Positions 15,648-25,597 of a stretch of 38,906 nucleotides of DNA are shown here, piece after piece. Source of the DNA: an uncultured Marvinbryantia sp. (GTDB lineage Bacteria > Bacillota > Clostridia > Lachnospirales > Lachnospiraceae). The notes beneath the pieces were generated by a model. The model was given only the letters and a program-made list of their open reading frames with translations, did no database searches and was not told the DNA's origin. Location: the NCBI GenBank assembly GCA_947630735.1, contig CANRIR010000019.1, positions 1-38,906 on the forward strand. The letters are read 5' to 3'. Both the position numbers and the translations under genes were made by a program. The first letter of the stretch is position 1. Every line of letters starts with the position of its first letter.

Positions 15648-17024
15648 TTATTTCTGGATCTTCCTGAGCAGCGAAAGCGACGCTTTCCCATACGGCGGGT
15701 AGCGCAGCGGGATGTCCAGCCAGAGCGCTTTTTTCATGATGCTCTTCTGATGGGAAAACGTGCGGAAGCTCTGCTCTCCATGGTAGCTCCCCATGCCGCT
15801 GGCCCCCACGCCCCCGAAGGGCATGTGGGAAGTCGCGAGGTGCACCACCACGTCGTTGACGCATCCGCCCCCGCTGGATGTGCGGGACAGCACCAGCCTC
15901 TCGTTCTCCGGGCTCTTGGTAAAGAGGTAGAGCGCCAGCGGCTTCTCGCGCCGGTTCACAAACGCCACCGCCTCCTCGATCCGGTTGAACGTGAGGATGG
16001 GGAAAAGCGGCCCGAAGACCTCCTCTTTCATGACGGGATGCTCCCCGTGCACGCGGTCCAGAAGGGTCGGCTCGATCTTTAACGTGGTATCTGAGGCATG
16101 GCCTCCCGCAAGGATCTCCGCGTCCAGCATCAGGCCTTTCAGCCTCTCATAGTGTTTTTCGTTGATGATCTTCGGGTAGTCTTTATTTTCCAGCGGCTCT
16201 TTTCCAAACTGCCTGCGGATCTCCTTTTTCATGGCTGCCACCAGCCGGTCCTTCACAATATCCTGCACAAGCAGATAATCCGGCGCCACGCAGGTCTGCC
16301 CCGCGTTTAAAAATTTGCCCCAGACGATCCTTCTGGCCGCCAGGCGGATATCCGCCGTCTCGTCCACGATGCAGGGGCTCTTTCCGCCCAGCTCCAGCGT
16401 GACCGGCGTAAGATGCTCCGCCGCCGCGCGCATCACGGTCTTTCCCACATTCACGCTGCCCGTGAAAAAGATATAGTCAAAGCGCTGCTGCAAAAGCTCC
16501 GCGTTCTGCTCTCTTCCGCCCTCCACCACGGACACCAGCCAGTCCGGATAGATCTCCTGTATCATCCGGGCCAGAAGCTGTGACGTGTGCGGCGCGTATG
16601 CGGACGGCTTTACCACCGCGCAGTTGCCGGCAGCCAGGGCTCCCACCAGCGGCGCCAGTGCCAGCTGAAACGGATAATTCCAGGGCGACATGATCAGCAC
16701 CACCCCGTAGGGCTCGCTGATGCGAAAGCATCTGGATGGGAACTGCGTAATGGGCGTCTTCGCCCGCTGCGGCCGCATCCAGGCATGCAGATGTTTTAGG
16801 GTACACTTCACCTCGTCCAGCACAATGCCGATCTCTGTGGCATAGCACTCAAAGGGGGACTTGTTCAGATCCGCATAGAGCGCGTCATAGATCTCCTGCT
16901 CGTGCGCGTGGATCCACGCCGGGATCTTTTTGATCTGCTCCGCCCGGAATTCATAGCCGCGGGTGGCTCCCTTTGCAAAATTCTCCCTCTGCCTGGCAAG
17001 CGTCTGCTCGATCACACTGCTCAT
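15648..17024 (-). CDS. Aldehyde dehydrogenase (class 3-like)
   Basis: This NAD(P)-dependent enzyme oxidises an aldehyde to the acid. The 458 residues place it with the shorter class 3/YwdH-type group. The cofactor segment MSPWNYPFQL is at 112-121, the general base E211 in LELGGKSP and the nucleophile C245 in GQTCVAPD. The C-terminal PFGGVGASGMGSYHG loop is intact. Its start overlaps the alcohol dehydrogenase stop by 4 bp. Paired with an alcohol dehydrogenase it could interconvert an alcohol, its aldehyde and the acid; the substrate is unknown. Confidence 0.93.
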   Translation of the reverse strand: MSSVIEQTLARQRENFAKGATRGYEFRAEQIKKIPAWIHAHEQEIYDALYADLNKSPFECYATEIGIVLDEVKCTLKHLHAWMRPQRAKTPITQFPSRCFRISEPYGVVLIMSPWNYPFQLALAPLVGALAAGNCAVVKPSAYAPHTSQLLARMIQEIYPDWLVSVVEGGREQNAELLQQRFDYIFFTGSVNVGKTVMRAAAEHLTPVTLELGGKSPCIVDETADIRLAARRIVWGKFLNAGQTCVAPDYLLVQDIVKDRLVAAMKKEIRRQFGKEPLENKDYPKIINEKHYERLKGLMLDAEILAGGHASDTTLKIEPTLLDRVHGEHPVMKEEVFGPLFPILTFNRIEEAVAFVNRREKPLALYLFTKSPENERLVLSRTSSGGGCVNDVVVHLATSHMPFGGVGASGMGSYHGEQSFRTFSHQKSIMKKALWLDIPLRYPPYGKASLSLLRKIQK

Positions 17025-18241
17025 CCTTTTTCTTCCTCCATGATCTGTTCATAAAGCTGCCGGAATTTCTTTCTGCCAAAAATAACCGGAACGGGGTAAA
17101 GCGGATTGGCCTCCTTGGACGCCCACACGGCCAGCACGGGAATATCCTTTTTGCGGATGCCCCCGATCTTCTCCGGGATCCCCATGCTGCGGTTCATATC
17201 CCGGATCGTCCGGATGAACAGCTTTGCGTTCTCCTCCGCCGAATTATCCTCTTTTGCGATGCCCGCCGTTTCTGCGAGCTCCGACAGTTTTTTATAGACC
17301 GTCTTTCCATAGGCGTCCAGAACATACGGCAGGATGACCGCGTTTGCCAGCCCGTGGGGCACGCGGTAGGCCCCGCCCAGGGCGTGCGCCATGGCGTGCA
17401 CGTTCCCCACGTAGGCCCGCGTGAACGCCGCCCCGGCCTGGAAGGCCGCCTCCTGCATGTTCGCCCGGGCCTCCATGTCGTGCCCGTCCTCATAGGCGCG
17501 GTACAGGTAGTCAAACACCAGCCGCACCGCGCACTTTGCCTGTTCCGCCGTCTTCTTTGTGTTGCTTCTGCCGATGTACGCCTCCACCGCGTGGGTCAGG
17601 GCGTCCATCCCCGTCGTGGCCGTGATGTTTTTCGGCAGCTCCTCCGTCAGATGGGGATCCAGCACCGCGTAGTCCGGGATCAGCACAAAATCATTGATAG
17701 GGTACTTGTGCCTCGTCTTCTGATCCGTGATGACGGCCGCCAATGTGGTCTCGCTCCCCGTCCCGGACGTCGTGGGGACGGCGTAAAACGGCGGCGTCTT
17801 CTTGTGGATGCGCAGGATGCCCCGCATCTTCTCCACCTGCTGCCGCGGCTTTGCCACCCTGGCTCCCACGGTCTTGGCACAGTCCATGGCGGAGCCGCCG
17901 CCGATGGCCACGATGGCGTCGCAGCCCGCCTCCTTATACTGCGCCAGTGCTTCCTCCACGTTCGCGATGGTGGGATTGGGGATGGTCTTGTCGTAGAGCA
18001 CATAGGGCACCCCGCCGGCTTCCAGCGCGTCGGTCAGCCTGCGGTGCAGGCCGATCTTCGCGAGCCCCTGATCCGTAACCACCAGCACGCAGCGGTAATT
18101 TTCACTCTTCAGTTTCTGCGCCAGCATGCCGAGCCCGTTCTCCCCCTCGATCAGCTCGGGGGTGCGCCACGGCATGGCGTACATTGCATATTTCATGACG
18201 GTCTGATAGATCCTGCAGCCGCCTCTCACAAACAAGTTCAC
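17021..18241 (-). CDS. Iron-type (group III) alcohol dehydrogenase
   Basis: This enzyme interconverts an alcohol and an aldehyde or ketone with NAD(P). The 406 residues show the cofactor motif GGGSAMD (114-120) and the four metal ligands expected by alignment with lactaldehyde reductase: D213 and H217 in DALTH, H282 in HAMAH and H296 in PHG. The C-terminal region is typical of the dehydroquinate synthase-like fold. It overlaps both neighbours by 4 bp. Butanol, ethanol or 1,3-propanediol-type activity cannot be distinguished from sequence. Confidence 0.93.
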   Translation of the reverse strand: MNLFVRGGCRIYQTVMKYAMYAMPWRTPELIEGENGLGMLAQKLKSENYRCVLVVTDQGLAKIGLHRRLTDALEAGGVPYVLYDKTIPNPTIANVEEALAQYKEAGCDAIVAIGGGSAMDCAKTVGARVAKPRQQVEKMRGILRIHKKTPPFYAVPTTSGTGSETTLAAVITDQKTRHKYPINDFVLIPDYAVLDPHLTEELPKNITATTGMDALTHAVEAYIGRSNTKKTAEQAKCAVRLVFDYLYRAYEDGHDMEARANMQEAAFQAGAAFTRAYVGNVHAMAHALGGAYRVPHGLANAVILPYVLDAYGKTVYKKLSELAETAGIAKEDNSAEENAKLFIRTIRDMNRSMGIPEKIGGIRKKDIPVLAVWASKEANPLYPVPVIFGRKKFRQLYEQIMEEEKG

Positions 18242-20070
18242 GTTCTCATGCTCCTTATTCCCACATCATTGTTCTGCGGCGGAAGTTCCGTCGAGTAGTC
18301 CGTGATCCCCTTTCCGGTGTTGGGGTGCTTGGACGAATACATCTGGTCCCCGCAGTACACTACCAGAAGCACCGCGCAGATGGGGATCATGATCTGCATC
18401 TTGATCTTTCGGAACAGGTTATCCAAAAACGGACCGGCCACATAGACGATGGCCATGCCGCCCAGGCCGAACACCAGCAGGCCCTCCGCACAGATGCGCC
18501 CGTGCAGGTTCAGGAAATACCCGCTGTAATCCCACCATTTCTGTCCGCCGTGAGTGGCCTCCAGGTACCAGGCGGTAAAATATTCCACACAGCCGCACAG
18601 CACGATGGTGGTCGTAAATTCCAGGATCGGTTTGCTGCGGAACTTGTTCAGCACCACTAAGATCAGCACGCCGCCCGTCCCGTAGATGGGAAGCCACGGT
18701 CCGTGCAGAACGCCGCGGTTGACAAATTCGCCGTCCGATACGAGGTGCAGGCTGACCTCCCACACCCAGCCGATCACTGCAAACGTGAAAAACAGCATGA
18801 TCATGGACCAGATGGAATAATGGCGCTCGCAGTAGAGGCCCCGGTCTTTCTTCTGCTTTTCCGCTACCGGGTGCAGGCCCAGTCTGCTGGGATAAGCCTT
18901 TCCGGACATCTCGCTGCTTAAGGCGAGATATTTCTCTCTGTTTGCCATAAACGCGTCGTACTCCCGCTCCTCTTTGTCCTCCACAAAGATCACGCCGAAC
19001 ACGTCCGCGATAAACGCGAAGATGCCCTTGCGCTCTTTCTTGGGCGGCTTCGGCTGCGCGATCGCGTCGATCTCCTTCTCGTAGGCATAGAGAAGATCCA
19101 TCCTGTCCGCTTTTTCAAACAGGTACTGGTCCTTCAGGAGCTCGCTGCCCTCCAGGTTTTTCTCCTTGGCGAGCTGGCGCAGATACACGTAATATTCACT
19201 GAACGTGGCCTCTTTGTACGGGTTGGAGAACAGTCTTCCCGAAACGGTAAACGTGAGCATGCTCAGAACCTTCCAGCCGACAAAGGTGAGATCCAGCACA
19301 AAGCACTCGAGCTTGTGCCCGTCCATCATCTTTCTGGAAAGCGTGATGGCTTCGCTCGGGCTGATGTCCGGGTTCTCCGCCGCGATAAAGGGAACCATAC
19401 GGTAAGAATATTCTTTGATAATGCCTCCTACAATGGTAAAGCACCACAGCAGCTGATATAGGGTGGCGCGGAACATGATCAGCGCCGCCTTCGTCCATCT
19501 GCGGATGTGCAGGAAATGCAGGAAGCGGTGCACCGGCACGTCCTCATACACGCGTCCCTCCAGGAACATGCGGGCGGAGATGGCGGTGTAGGTGTTCGTC
19601 ACATAGAACCAGACAAACAGCATCAGCGCAAGGCTGACTATGATGATCAGCGCAAGGCCCACATTTTTGGAAAGCCCGATGGAAACGCCGGCGGATAACA
19701 GGGTCGTCATCAGGGTGCCGGAAGATATGGTGTTCACAACGGTTGCGAAGACGCCTCTGCTGCGCCCTAAGAAGTCCTCCCTGCTGGTGCCGACTGTCTT
19801 CAGGCCCTTATCAACCACGTCCCCCAGCAGCTTCTGAATGGAACGCCCGTTCATAATGCTCTGGAACCCACTGTCCACCGTGGTGGTGCCGCCCTCCACA
19901 AGATTCGCGTCCTGCTCGGTCTTCGTCACATCCAGAAGATCCTGCGGCGTGAGCGTGTCCGCATACTTGGTGCCCAGCAGACCGGCGATCAGGCAGACCA
20001 GCACGAAGATAAAATAGTGCTTTTTGATCGACTGCTTTGCATTCTGTTTCAGTTCTTTTCTGTTGTACAT
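18238..20070 (-). CDS. DUF975 / putative ABC-transporter type IV (PF06541) fusion membrane protein
   Basis: The product has 610 residues from the ATG at 20070, behind AAGGAGG; an in-frame start 30 bp earlier lacks a site. The N-terminal part (1-270) resembles DUF975: a YNRKELKQNAKQSIKKHY start, several membrane helices and a long extracytoplasmic or linker segment. A charged cytoplasmic-type region follows at about 290-400. The C-terminal part (about 410-590) has further helices and the NRGVLHGPWLPIYG and GGQKWWDYSGYFLN motifs of PF06541. No ATPase domain is present, so transport is only a family label. It is the first gene of an operon with two dehydrogenases. The function is unknown. Confidence 0.85.
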   Translation of the reverse strand: MYNRKELKQNAKQSIKKHYFIFVLVCLIAGLLGTKYADTLTPQDLLDVTKTEQDANLVEGGTTTVDSGFQSIMNGRSIQKLLGDVVDKGLKTVGTSREDFLGRSRGVFATVVNTISSGTLMTTLLSAGVSIGLSKNVGLALIIIVSLALMLFVWFYVTNTYTAISARMFLEGRVYEDVPVHRFLHFLHIRRWTKAALIMFRATLYQLLWCFTIVGGIIKEYSYRMVPFIAAENPDISPSEAITLSRKMMDGHKLECFVLDLTFVGWKVLSMLTFTVSGRLFSNPYKEATFSEYYVYLRQLAKEKNLEGSELLKDQYLFEKADRMDLLYAYEKEIDAIAQPKPPKKERKGIFAFIADVFGVIFVEDKEEREYDAFMANREKYLALSSEMSGKAYPSRLGLHPVAEKQKKDRGLYCERHYSIWSMIMLFFTFAVIGWVWEVSLHLVSDGEFVNRGVLHGPWLPIYGTGGVLILVVLNKFRSKPILEFTTTIVLCGCVEYFTAWYLEATHGGQKWWDYSGYFLNLHGRICAEGLLVFGLGGMAIVYVAGPFLDNLFRKIKMQIMIPICAVLLVVYCGDQMYSSKHPNTGKGITDYSTELPPQNNDVGIRSMRT

Positions 20071-20109
20071 TTTGTCCTCCTTCCAAATCATTTGGATCAT
20101 GATATAGAT

Positions 20110-20138
20110 ATTATATTAACTAAGGCGGTTTCTTTCAA
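20110..20138 (-). promoter_or_regulatory. Promoter of the DUF975-ADH-ALDH operon
   Basis: On minus, TTGAAA (plus 20133-20138) and TATAAT (plus 20110-20115) are 17 bp apart. The start is predicted near 20103, with a leader of about 33 nt. The rest of 20139-20214, after metA, has no clear terminator. Confidence 0.75.
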
Positions 20139-20214
20139 TGCCTTGCTGCAGATTTTTCAGATTTCCGCCCGTTTCGAAACTACTGCGCACCTCCTCTCCC
20201 AATATCCTGTATCT

Positions 20215-21171
20215 TCACAGATTTCCCGTCCTTATCGCATCCGCTCCCGCAAAATCCGGCGTTCCCATCAGATTGTACGGGGTTACCTGGTACACATAAT
20301 AGTTCAGCCAGTTCGTGTACAGATTGTTGGCATGGGATCTCCACATCAGCAGAGGGGGATTTGCCGGGTCGTCGTCCCGGTAGTAATTGCGCGGCACCTC
20401 GATCGGCAGCCCCTTGCCCAGGTCGCGCCGGTACTCGCCGTCCAGTGTCACGCGGTCGTACTCCGGGTGCCCCATCACAAAGATCTGCCTGCCGTCCCTG
20501 GTCATGGCCAGGAACACGCCGGCCTCGTCGGATTCCGCCAGCACCATCAGATCCGGGCAGTTGTGGATGTCCTCCGCGGCCACCTCGGTGTGCCGGGAGT
20601 GGGGTGCCAGGAAGATATCGTCAAACCCCCGCACCAGCGGGATCTTGCGGTTTGCCACCCGGTGCCAGAACAGGCCGAACATCTTTTTTTCCAATGGGCG
20701 CTTCTGCATCCCGTAGTGGTGGTAGAGAGCGGCCTGCGCTCCCCAGCACAGATGGATGGTGCTGGTCACATGGGTCTTCGTCCAGTCCATGATCTCCACC
20801 AGCTCGTCCCAGAAGTCCACCTCCTCAAAGGGCATCTGCTCCAGCGGAGCGCCCGTGATGATCATGCCGTCAAACATCTGGTCCCGGACCTCATAAAAAG
20901 GCTCGTAGAACTGGTTCAGATGGCTGGTGGACGTGTTCTTCGCCACATGGCTGGACACCATCAGGAACGTAATGTTGATCTGCAGAGGCGTGTTCGATAA
21001 GGAGCGCAGAAGCTGCAGCTCCGTGTCCTCTTTGATCGGCATCAGATTTAAAATGGCGATCTCGATGGGACGGATGTCCTGGTGCACGGCACGGTTCTCA
21101 TCCATCACAAAGATATTTTCTCTCTCTAAGATTTCTTTTGCGGGCAGTTCGCCCTTCACTTTGATCGGCAT
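20215..21171 (-). CDS. metAA: Homoserine O-acetyltransferase (MetA family)
   Basis: MetA acylates homoserine, the first committed step of methionine synthesis. The 318 residues contain the catalytic C142 in HLCWGAQAA and H235/E237 in GHPEYD. At the position that sets the acyl donor this protein has glutamate (E111 in TGAPLE). Family work shows Glu there gives acetyl-CoA use and Gly gives succinyl-CoA use, so acetyltransferase is predicted. It is last in rluF-ligA-cls-metA, 27 bp after cls. No SAM riboswitch or T-box precedes it. Confidence 0.93.
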   Translation of the reverse strand: MPIKVKGELPAKEILERENIFVMDENRAVHQDIRPIEIAILNLMPIKEDTELQLLRSLSNTPLQINITFLMVSSHVAKNTSTSHLNQFYEPFYEVRDQMFDGMIITGAPLEQMPFEEVDFWDELVEIMDWTKTHVTSTIHLCWGAQAALYHHYGMQKRPLEKKMFGLFWHRVANRKIPLVRGFDDIFLAPHSRHTEVAAEDIHNCPDLMVLAESDEAGVFLAMTRDGRQIFVMGHPEYDRVTLDGEYRRDLGKGLPIEVPRNYYRDDDPANPPLLMWRSHANNLYTNWLNYYVYQVTPYNLMGTPDFAGADAIRTGNL

Positions 21172-21198
21172 GCGAAATCTTCCTCTCCAAATTATAGG

Positions 21199-22794
21199 TT
21201 ACAAAAGCGGCGCAAACAGCCGCAGCACGCGGCCCGCCACGCGCAGCGGGAACGCCTGCCGGTTGTAGAACCGAGGCGTCACGGTGAGGCACTTTTTCAG
21301 GGTTTCCTGGAAATCCTCCTCGATCCGGGCGATCTCCGCGTTTTGGTACAGCAGCACGCCGCACTCAAAACTCAGATAAAAGCTGCGGAAATCCATGTTG
21401 ATGCTGCCAACCACCGCCTTCTCGCCGTCAGACACCACCGCCTTCGTATGGACGAAGCCGGGCTCAAACTCATAAATCTTCACGCCCGCCTCCAGCAGCT
21501 CGTTGTAATAAGTTCTTGCCAGCAGAAACGCATATTTTTTGTCGGGGATGTGCGGCATCATGATCCGCACGTCCACGCCGCGCTTCGCCGCGAACGTCAG
21601 CGCCACGATCATCTCGTGGTCCAGCACCAGGTAGGGCGTCATGATGTGCACATAGGTTTTCGCGGAGTACAGGATATCCATGATCACCTGCTCGCTGGTC
21701 TGCTCGCCGTCCAGGGGATTGTCGTCGAAGGGGATCACATAGCCCTCCGGCTGCTGTTCCTCGCTCTTCGGATGGACGTCAATATATTTGGAATAGCTCT
21801 CCGGCACCTTCCGGCCCTCGATCACTTTCCACATGCGCAGAAACATCAGGGTAAAACTGGTTACCGCCTCGCCCTTCAGCATAATGGCGGAGTCCTTCCA
21901 GTAGCCGAAGCGCTCCTTGCGGTTGATGTACTCGTCCGCGAGATTGATGCCGCCGGTAAACGCCGTGTGCCCGTCGATCACCAGGATCTTGCGGTGGTCG
22001 CGGTTGTTCTGCACGGTGGAGAGCGCCGGCACAATGGGAGAAAACACCCGGCATTTGATGCCGTACTGCTCCAGCTGCTTCGGATAATCTTTCGGGAAAT
22101 GGAACAGGTCGCACATGCCGTCGTAGAGCATGCGCACCTCCACGCCCTCTTTGACTTTTGCCTTCAGGATCTCCAGGATGGAATCCCACATATAGCCGGG
22201 CGCCACAATGAAATATTCCAGAAAGATAAAGCGCTTCGCCTTCTGGAGCTCCTCGAGCAGCGGCCCGACCAGGTCCTCGCCGCAGGTAAAATAGTGTGCG
22301 GAGGTGTTCTGGTGCACCGCGCACCCGTCCACTTTGCGCAGATATCCGGCCAGGTTTGCCATGTGCTCCGACTCCGAGCGCAGCTTATCCAGCACCGCCG
22401 GTTTCTGCCGGATCAAAGACGATGTCCCCGCGGCCTCCTCCAGGATCTGCCGGTTAAACTTGCGGGTGCCGATCTGCGTGGAGAGATACAGATAGAGCAG
22501 CGCGCCAAACACGGGCACCGTCAAAATAGGCACGATCCAGGCGATCTGAAAAGACGGGTTCCCCTTGCGGCTGATGATCAGCACCACCAGCCACAGTCCC
22601 AGGAACACCGTCGCCCAGTAGGTGGCGAACAGATAGTCCCGGATGACCTTAAACCCGATGAACAGGATCCCGATCTGGATGAGGACCAGGAGCATCACGA
22701 TCCCGGTGCGGCCGAACACCACGCGCAGCAGGCCGTGCCTGCCCTGCTTCAGTTTTTCCTTCGGCTTCATCAACAGTTGTTTTTCTTTGTCCAT
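21199..22794 (-). CDS. cls: Cardiolipin synthase
   Basis: This membrane phospholipase D family enzyme joins two phosphatidylglycerols into cardiolipin. The 531 residues begin with a basic cytoplasmic stretch and three predicted hydrophobic segments (about 30-50, 56-76 and 84-104). Two HxK(x4)D catalytic motifs follow: H267/K269 in HRKILVIDG and H449/K451 in HTKAVVSDG. A third N-terminal helix is usual among Lachnospiraceae homologues. It lies 5 bp after ligA. Confidence 0.95.
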   Translation of the reverse strand: MDKEKQLLMKPKEKLKQGRHGLLRVVFGRTGIVMLLVLIQIGILFIGFKVIRDYLFATYWATVFLGLWLVVLIISRKGNPSFQIAWIVPILTVPVFGALLYLYLSTQIGTRKFNRQILEEAAGTSSLIRQKPAVLDKLRSESEHMANLAGYLRKVDGCAVHQNTSAHYFTCGEDLVGPLLEELQKAKRFIFLEYFIVAPGYMWDSILEILKAKVKEGVEVRMLYDGMCDLFHFPKDYPKQLEQYGIKCRVFSPIVPALSTVQNNRDHRKILVIDGHTAFTGGINLADEYINRKERFGYWKDSAIMLKGEAVTSFTLMFLRMWKVIEGRKVPESYSKYIDVHPKSEEQQPEGYVIPFDDNPLDGEQTSEQVIMDILYSAKTYVHIMTPYLVLDHEMIVALTFAAKRGVDVRIMMPHIPDKKYAFLLARTYYNELLEAGVKIYEFEPGFVHTKAVVSDGEKAVVGSINMDFRSFYLSFECGVLLYQNAEIARIEEDFQETLKKCLTVTPRFYNRQAFPLRVAGRVLRLFAPLL

Positions 22795-22799
22795 ACTTC

Positions 22800-24818
22800 T
22801 TACGCCTCTGTTTCACGCTGTCCCGCCAGTCTGCGGAACTCCTCCTCATCGATGACGGGAATGCCGAGCTGCTGGGCTTTCGTCAGCTTGCTCCCCGCAT
22901 TCTCCCCCGCCAGCACATAGGTGGTCTTTTTGGAGACGGATCCCGCGGCTTTTCCTCCCAGCTTCTGGATCAGCTCCACCGCCTCCGCCCTTCCCATGGT
23001 GGGAAGCGTGCCCGTCACCACAAAAGTCATGCCCTCAAAGGCCGTGCCGCCTTCTTGCGCCGCGGCCTCCATGTTTACGCCCGCCCTTTTCAGGCTCTCA
23101 AGGACGGCGCGGTTTGTCTCATCTGCAAAAAACGCCCGGATGGAAGCCGCGCTCACGGCGCCGATGTCGGACACCTGCTCCAGCTCCTCGCATCCAGCCT
23201 CCGCCAGTTTGTCGATGGTTCCAAAATATTTCATGAGCGATCTGGCCGTCGCCTTCCCGACGCCCTGGATGCCCAGGCCGGCCAGCAGTTTGTCCGGCTG
23301 GTTTTCCTTCGCGTCCTCGATGGCCTTCAAAAGCTTGTCGGTATTTTTTTCCTTGCCGATGATCCCCTGTTCGATCAGCTCCTCCCGGTGCTCCTTCAGG
23401 GAAAAAATATCTGCCACATTTTTCAGATAGCCCAGGCGCACCAGCTCGATGATATAGTTGGCGCCGAACCCCTTGATGTCCATGGCGTCGCGGCCCACAA
23501 AATTGATGATGTGGCGCTCCAGCTGGGCCGGGCAGCTGCTGCCCGTGCAGCGGATATCCGCCGTGTCCTTCTCCCGGACCGCCGGGGCCCCGCACACCGG
23601 GCAGATGTCCGGTATGCGAAAGCGCACCGCGCCCGCGGGCCGCTTTTCCTTTACCACGCCCCGGATCTTGGGGATGATCTCGCCGGATTTGTAGACCACG
23701 ACGGTATCTCCGATGCAGATGTCCAGATCGTCGATGAAATCCTGGTTGTGCAGGGTCGCCCTGGACACGCTGGTGCCGCACAGGCGCACCGGCTCGAAGA
23801 CGGCCGTGGGCGTGATGCGCCCCGTTCTTCCCACCGAGAGCTCCACGTCCAGCAGCACGCTCTCCTTCTCCTCCGGCGGATATTTGTAGGCCACCGCCCA
23901 GCGGGGCACTTTGGATGTCGCGCCCGCGATCTCGCGGTCCGCGAGGCTGTTCAGTTTTACCACGGCGCCGTCGATGTCATATCCCAGCTCGCCGCGCAGA
24001 CTGCCGATCTTCTGGATGGCCTGCCACACTTCCTCTGCCGTGCGGCAGAGAATGGCGTTCTCGATCACGCGGATGCCGTTGCTCTTCAGATACTCATAGC
24101 CCTCCAGGTGTGTGGCGAAGGTGCGCCCCTGCGCCTCCTGGATATTAAAGATAAACAGGGACAGGTCCCGCTCCTTCGTGACGGCGCTGTCCAGCTGCCG
24201 CAGGGTCCCCGCGGCGCAGTTCCTGGGGTTCGCAAACGTCTTCCTGCCCAGAAGCTCCTGTTTTTCATTTACTTTTTCAAACGCGTCGTTGGTCATGTAG
24301 ACCTCCCCGCGGATCTCCAGATAGGGGATGGGGTTGGAAAGGCGCGTCTTAACGTCGCGGATGACGCGGGCGTTCTCCGTCACGTCCTCCCCCTGCAAAA
24401 TGCCGTCTCCCCGGGTAATGGCTGTGGTCAGCACGCCGTCCGTGTAGCGCAGGGCCAGAGAGAGCCCGTCTATCTTGGTCTCCACCACAAACTCCGGGTC
24501 TGCAAACTGCTCCTGCATGTCCCGCACAAACGCGTCCACCTCCTCCCGCGAGAACACGTCCTGGAGACTCAGCATGGGCACGCGGTGCCGCACCAGCACG
24601 CCCGCCTCACGCTTGGCGGTCCCGCCCACGCGCATGGTGGGGGAATCGGGCGTGACCAGTTCCGGGAACTCGCGCTCCAGCGCTTTCAGCTCGCGCAGCA
24701 TCATATCGTACTCATAGTCAGATATGACCGGGTCGTCCTGATTATAATAGCGGTCGATGTGATAATTTAAGGTCTCCCTTAATCCTTCGATCTTCTGTCT
24801 TGCCGTCTCCAGTTCCAT
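22800..24818 (-). CDS. ligA: NAD-dependent DNA ligase LigA
   Basis: LigA seals nicks in DNA replication and repair using NAD. From the ATG at 24818 the product has 672 residues, with the adenylated lysine K115 in ETKIDG. The OB fold and the zinc finger (CPVCGAP with CTGSSCP) follow, then helix-hairpin-helix repeats, and a C-terminal BRCT domain that starts near 590. A GTG at 24824, overlapping the rluF stop by 4 bp, would add two residues. I prefer the ATG because GGGAAG is better spaced for it. All domains are complete. Confidence 0.98.
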   Translation of the reverse strand: MELETARQKIEGLRETLNYHIDRYYNQDDPVISDYEYDMMLRELKALEREFPELVTPDSPTMRVGGTAKREAGVLVRHRVPMLSLQDVFSREEVDAFVRDMQEQFADPEFVVETKIDGLSLALRYTDGVLTTAITRGDGILQGEDVTENARVIRDVKTRLSNPIPYLEIRGEVYMTNDAFEKVNEKQELLGRKTFANPRNCAAGTLRQLDSAVTKERDLSLFIFNIQEAQGRTFATHLEGYEYLKSNGIRVIENAILCRTAEEVWQAIQKIGSLRGELGYDIDGAVVKLNSLADREIAGATSKVPRWAVAYKYPPEEKESVLLDVELSVGRTGRITPTAVFEPVRLCGTSVSRATLHNQDFIDDLDICIGDTVVVYKSGEIIPKIRGVVKEKRPAGAVRFRIPDICPVCGAPAVREKDTADIRCTGSSCPAQLERHIINFVGRDAMDIKGFGANYIIELVRLGYLKNVADIFSLKEHREELIEQGIIGKEKNTDKLLKAIEDAKENQPDKLLAGLGIQGVGKATARSLMKYFGTIDKLAEAGCEELEQVSDIGAVSAASIRAFFADETNRAVLESLKRAGVNMEAAAQEGGTAFEGMTFVVTGTLPTMGRAEAVELIQKLGGKAAGSVSKKTTYVLAGENAGSKLTKAQQLGIPVIDEEEFRRLAGQRETEA

Positions 24819-24820
24819 CT

Positions 24821-25597
24821 TCACTTCCCACTTTTCTTCAGAGATTGGTACAGCTCTTTAAGCTCGGTTCCCGTCACTTCCCGGTACTCGCCGGGCTTCA
24901 GGTTTCCAAGCGTAATGTTCATAATGCGCACCCGCCGGATCGATCTTGCGCGGTAGCCGAGCGCCCGGCACATGCGGCGGATCTGCCGGTTCAGCCCCTG
25001 GGTCAGCACGATGCGAAACTGCCGTCCCGCTGTCTTTTCTGCCTTACAGGGGCGCGTCGTCACGTCCAGATCTTCCAGATAGACGCCCCGTGCCATTTTT
25101 TCCAGTAAAATATCGTCCACAGGGCGGTCCGTGGTCACCAGATATTCCTTCTCGTGCCCGTTCGCCGCGCGCATCAGCTCGTCCTGCAGCATCCCGTCGT
25201 TGGTCATCAGGAGCAGGCCCTCGGAGTCCTTGTCCAGCCTGCCCGCGTAGAACACGCGCAGCGGATAATGAAGGACTTCCTCCACAGTGGTGTCCCCCCA
25301 GGTCTTATCCGTGGTGCACACCACGCCGCGGGGTTTGTAAAACGCCAGGAGCACGCGCTTCTTCTCGGGCTTTACCGGGCGTCCTTCCACAAGGATCTCC
25401 TGGCTTTCCAGCACGCGCTGGCCCACCCCGGCCGGCTTTTTGTCCACCAGCACTTTTCCGGCCCCGATCAGGCGGTCTGCCTCCCTGCGGGAACAGATCC
25501 CACAGTCCGCCAGATATTTGTTCAGGCGCACCGGCTCATCCGCAGGTCTCTTTTCCCGATCCGCGTTTTGGGAAGCCGGAATATCATGTTTATTCAT
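24821..25597 (-). CDS. rluF: Pseudouridine synthase RluF-like
   Basis: The RsuA/RluB/E/F family turns specific uridines of rRNA into pseudouridine. The 258 residues have an S4 RNA-binding domain (VRLNKYLADCGICSRREAD, about 23-41) and the catalytic aspartate in AGRLDKDSEGLLLMTNDG (about 118-135). HEKEYLV and GLNRQIRRMC, which resemble E. coli RluF (23S U2604), also occur. The 23S site is inferred from that similarity. It heads the rluF-ligA-cls-metA operon. Its upstream region is filled by a 24-bp tandem repeat and no clear promoter was found on minus. Confidence 0.88.
   Translation of the reverse strand: MNKHDIPASQNADREKRPADEPVRLNKYLADCGICSRREADRLIGAGKVLVDKKPAGVGQRVLESQEILVEGRPVKPEKKRVLLAFYKPRGVVCTTDKTWGDTTVEEVLHYPLRVFYAGRLDKDSEGLLLMTNDGMLQDELMRAANGHEKEYLVTTDRPVDDILLEKMARGVYLEDLDVTTRPCKAEKTAGRQFRIVLTQGLNRQIRRMCRALGYRARSIRRVRIMNITLGNLKPGEYREVTGTELKELYQSLKKSGK

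Noticed and set aside
21343-22920. 525-codon open frame on plus opposite cls
   Set aside because: Antisense shadow; it crosses the cls-ligA border and matches no family.
23055-24770. 571-codon open frame on plus opposite ligA
   Set aside because: Antisense shadow of a complete LigA with all its motifs; no ribosome site or domain.
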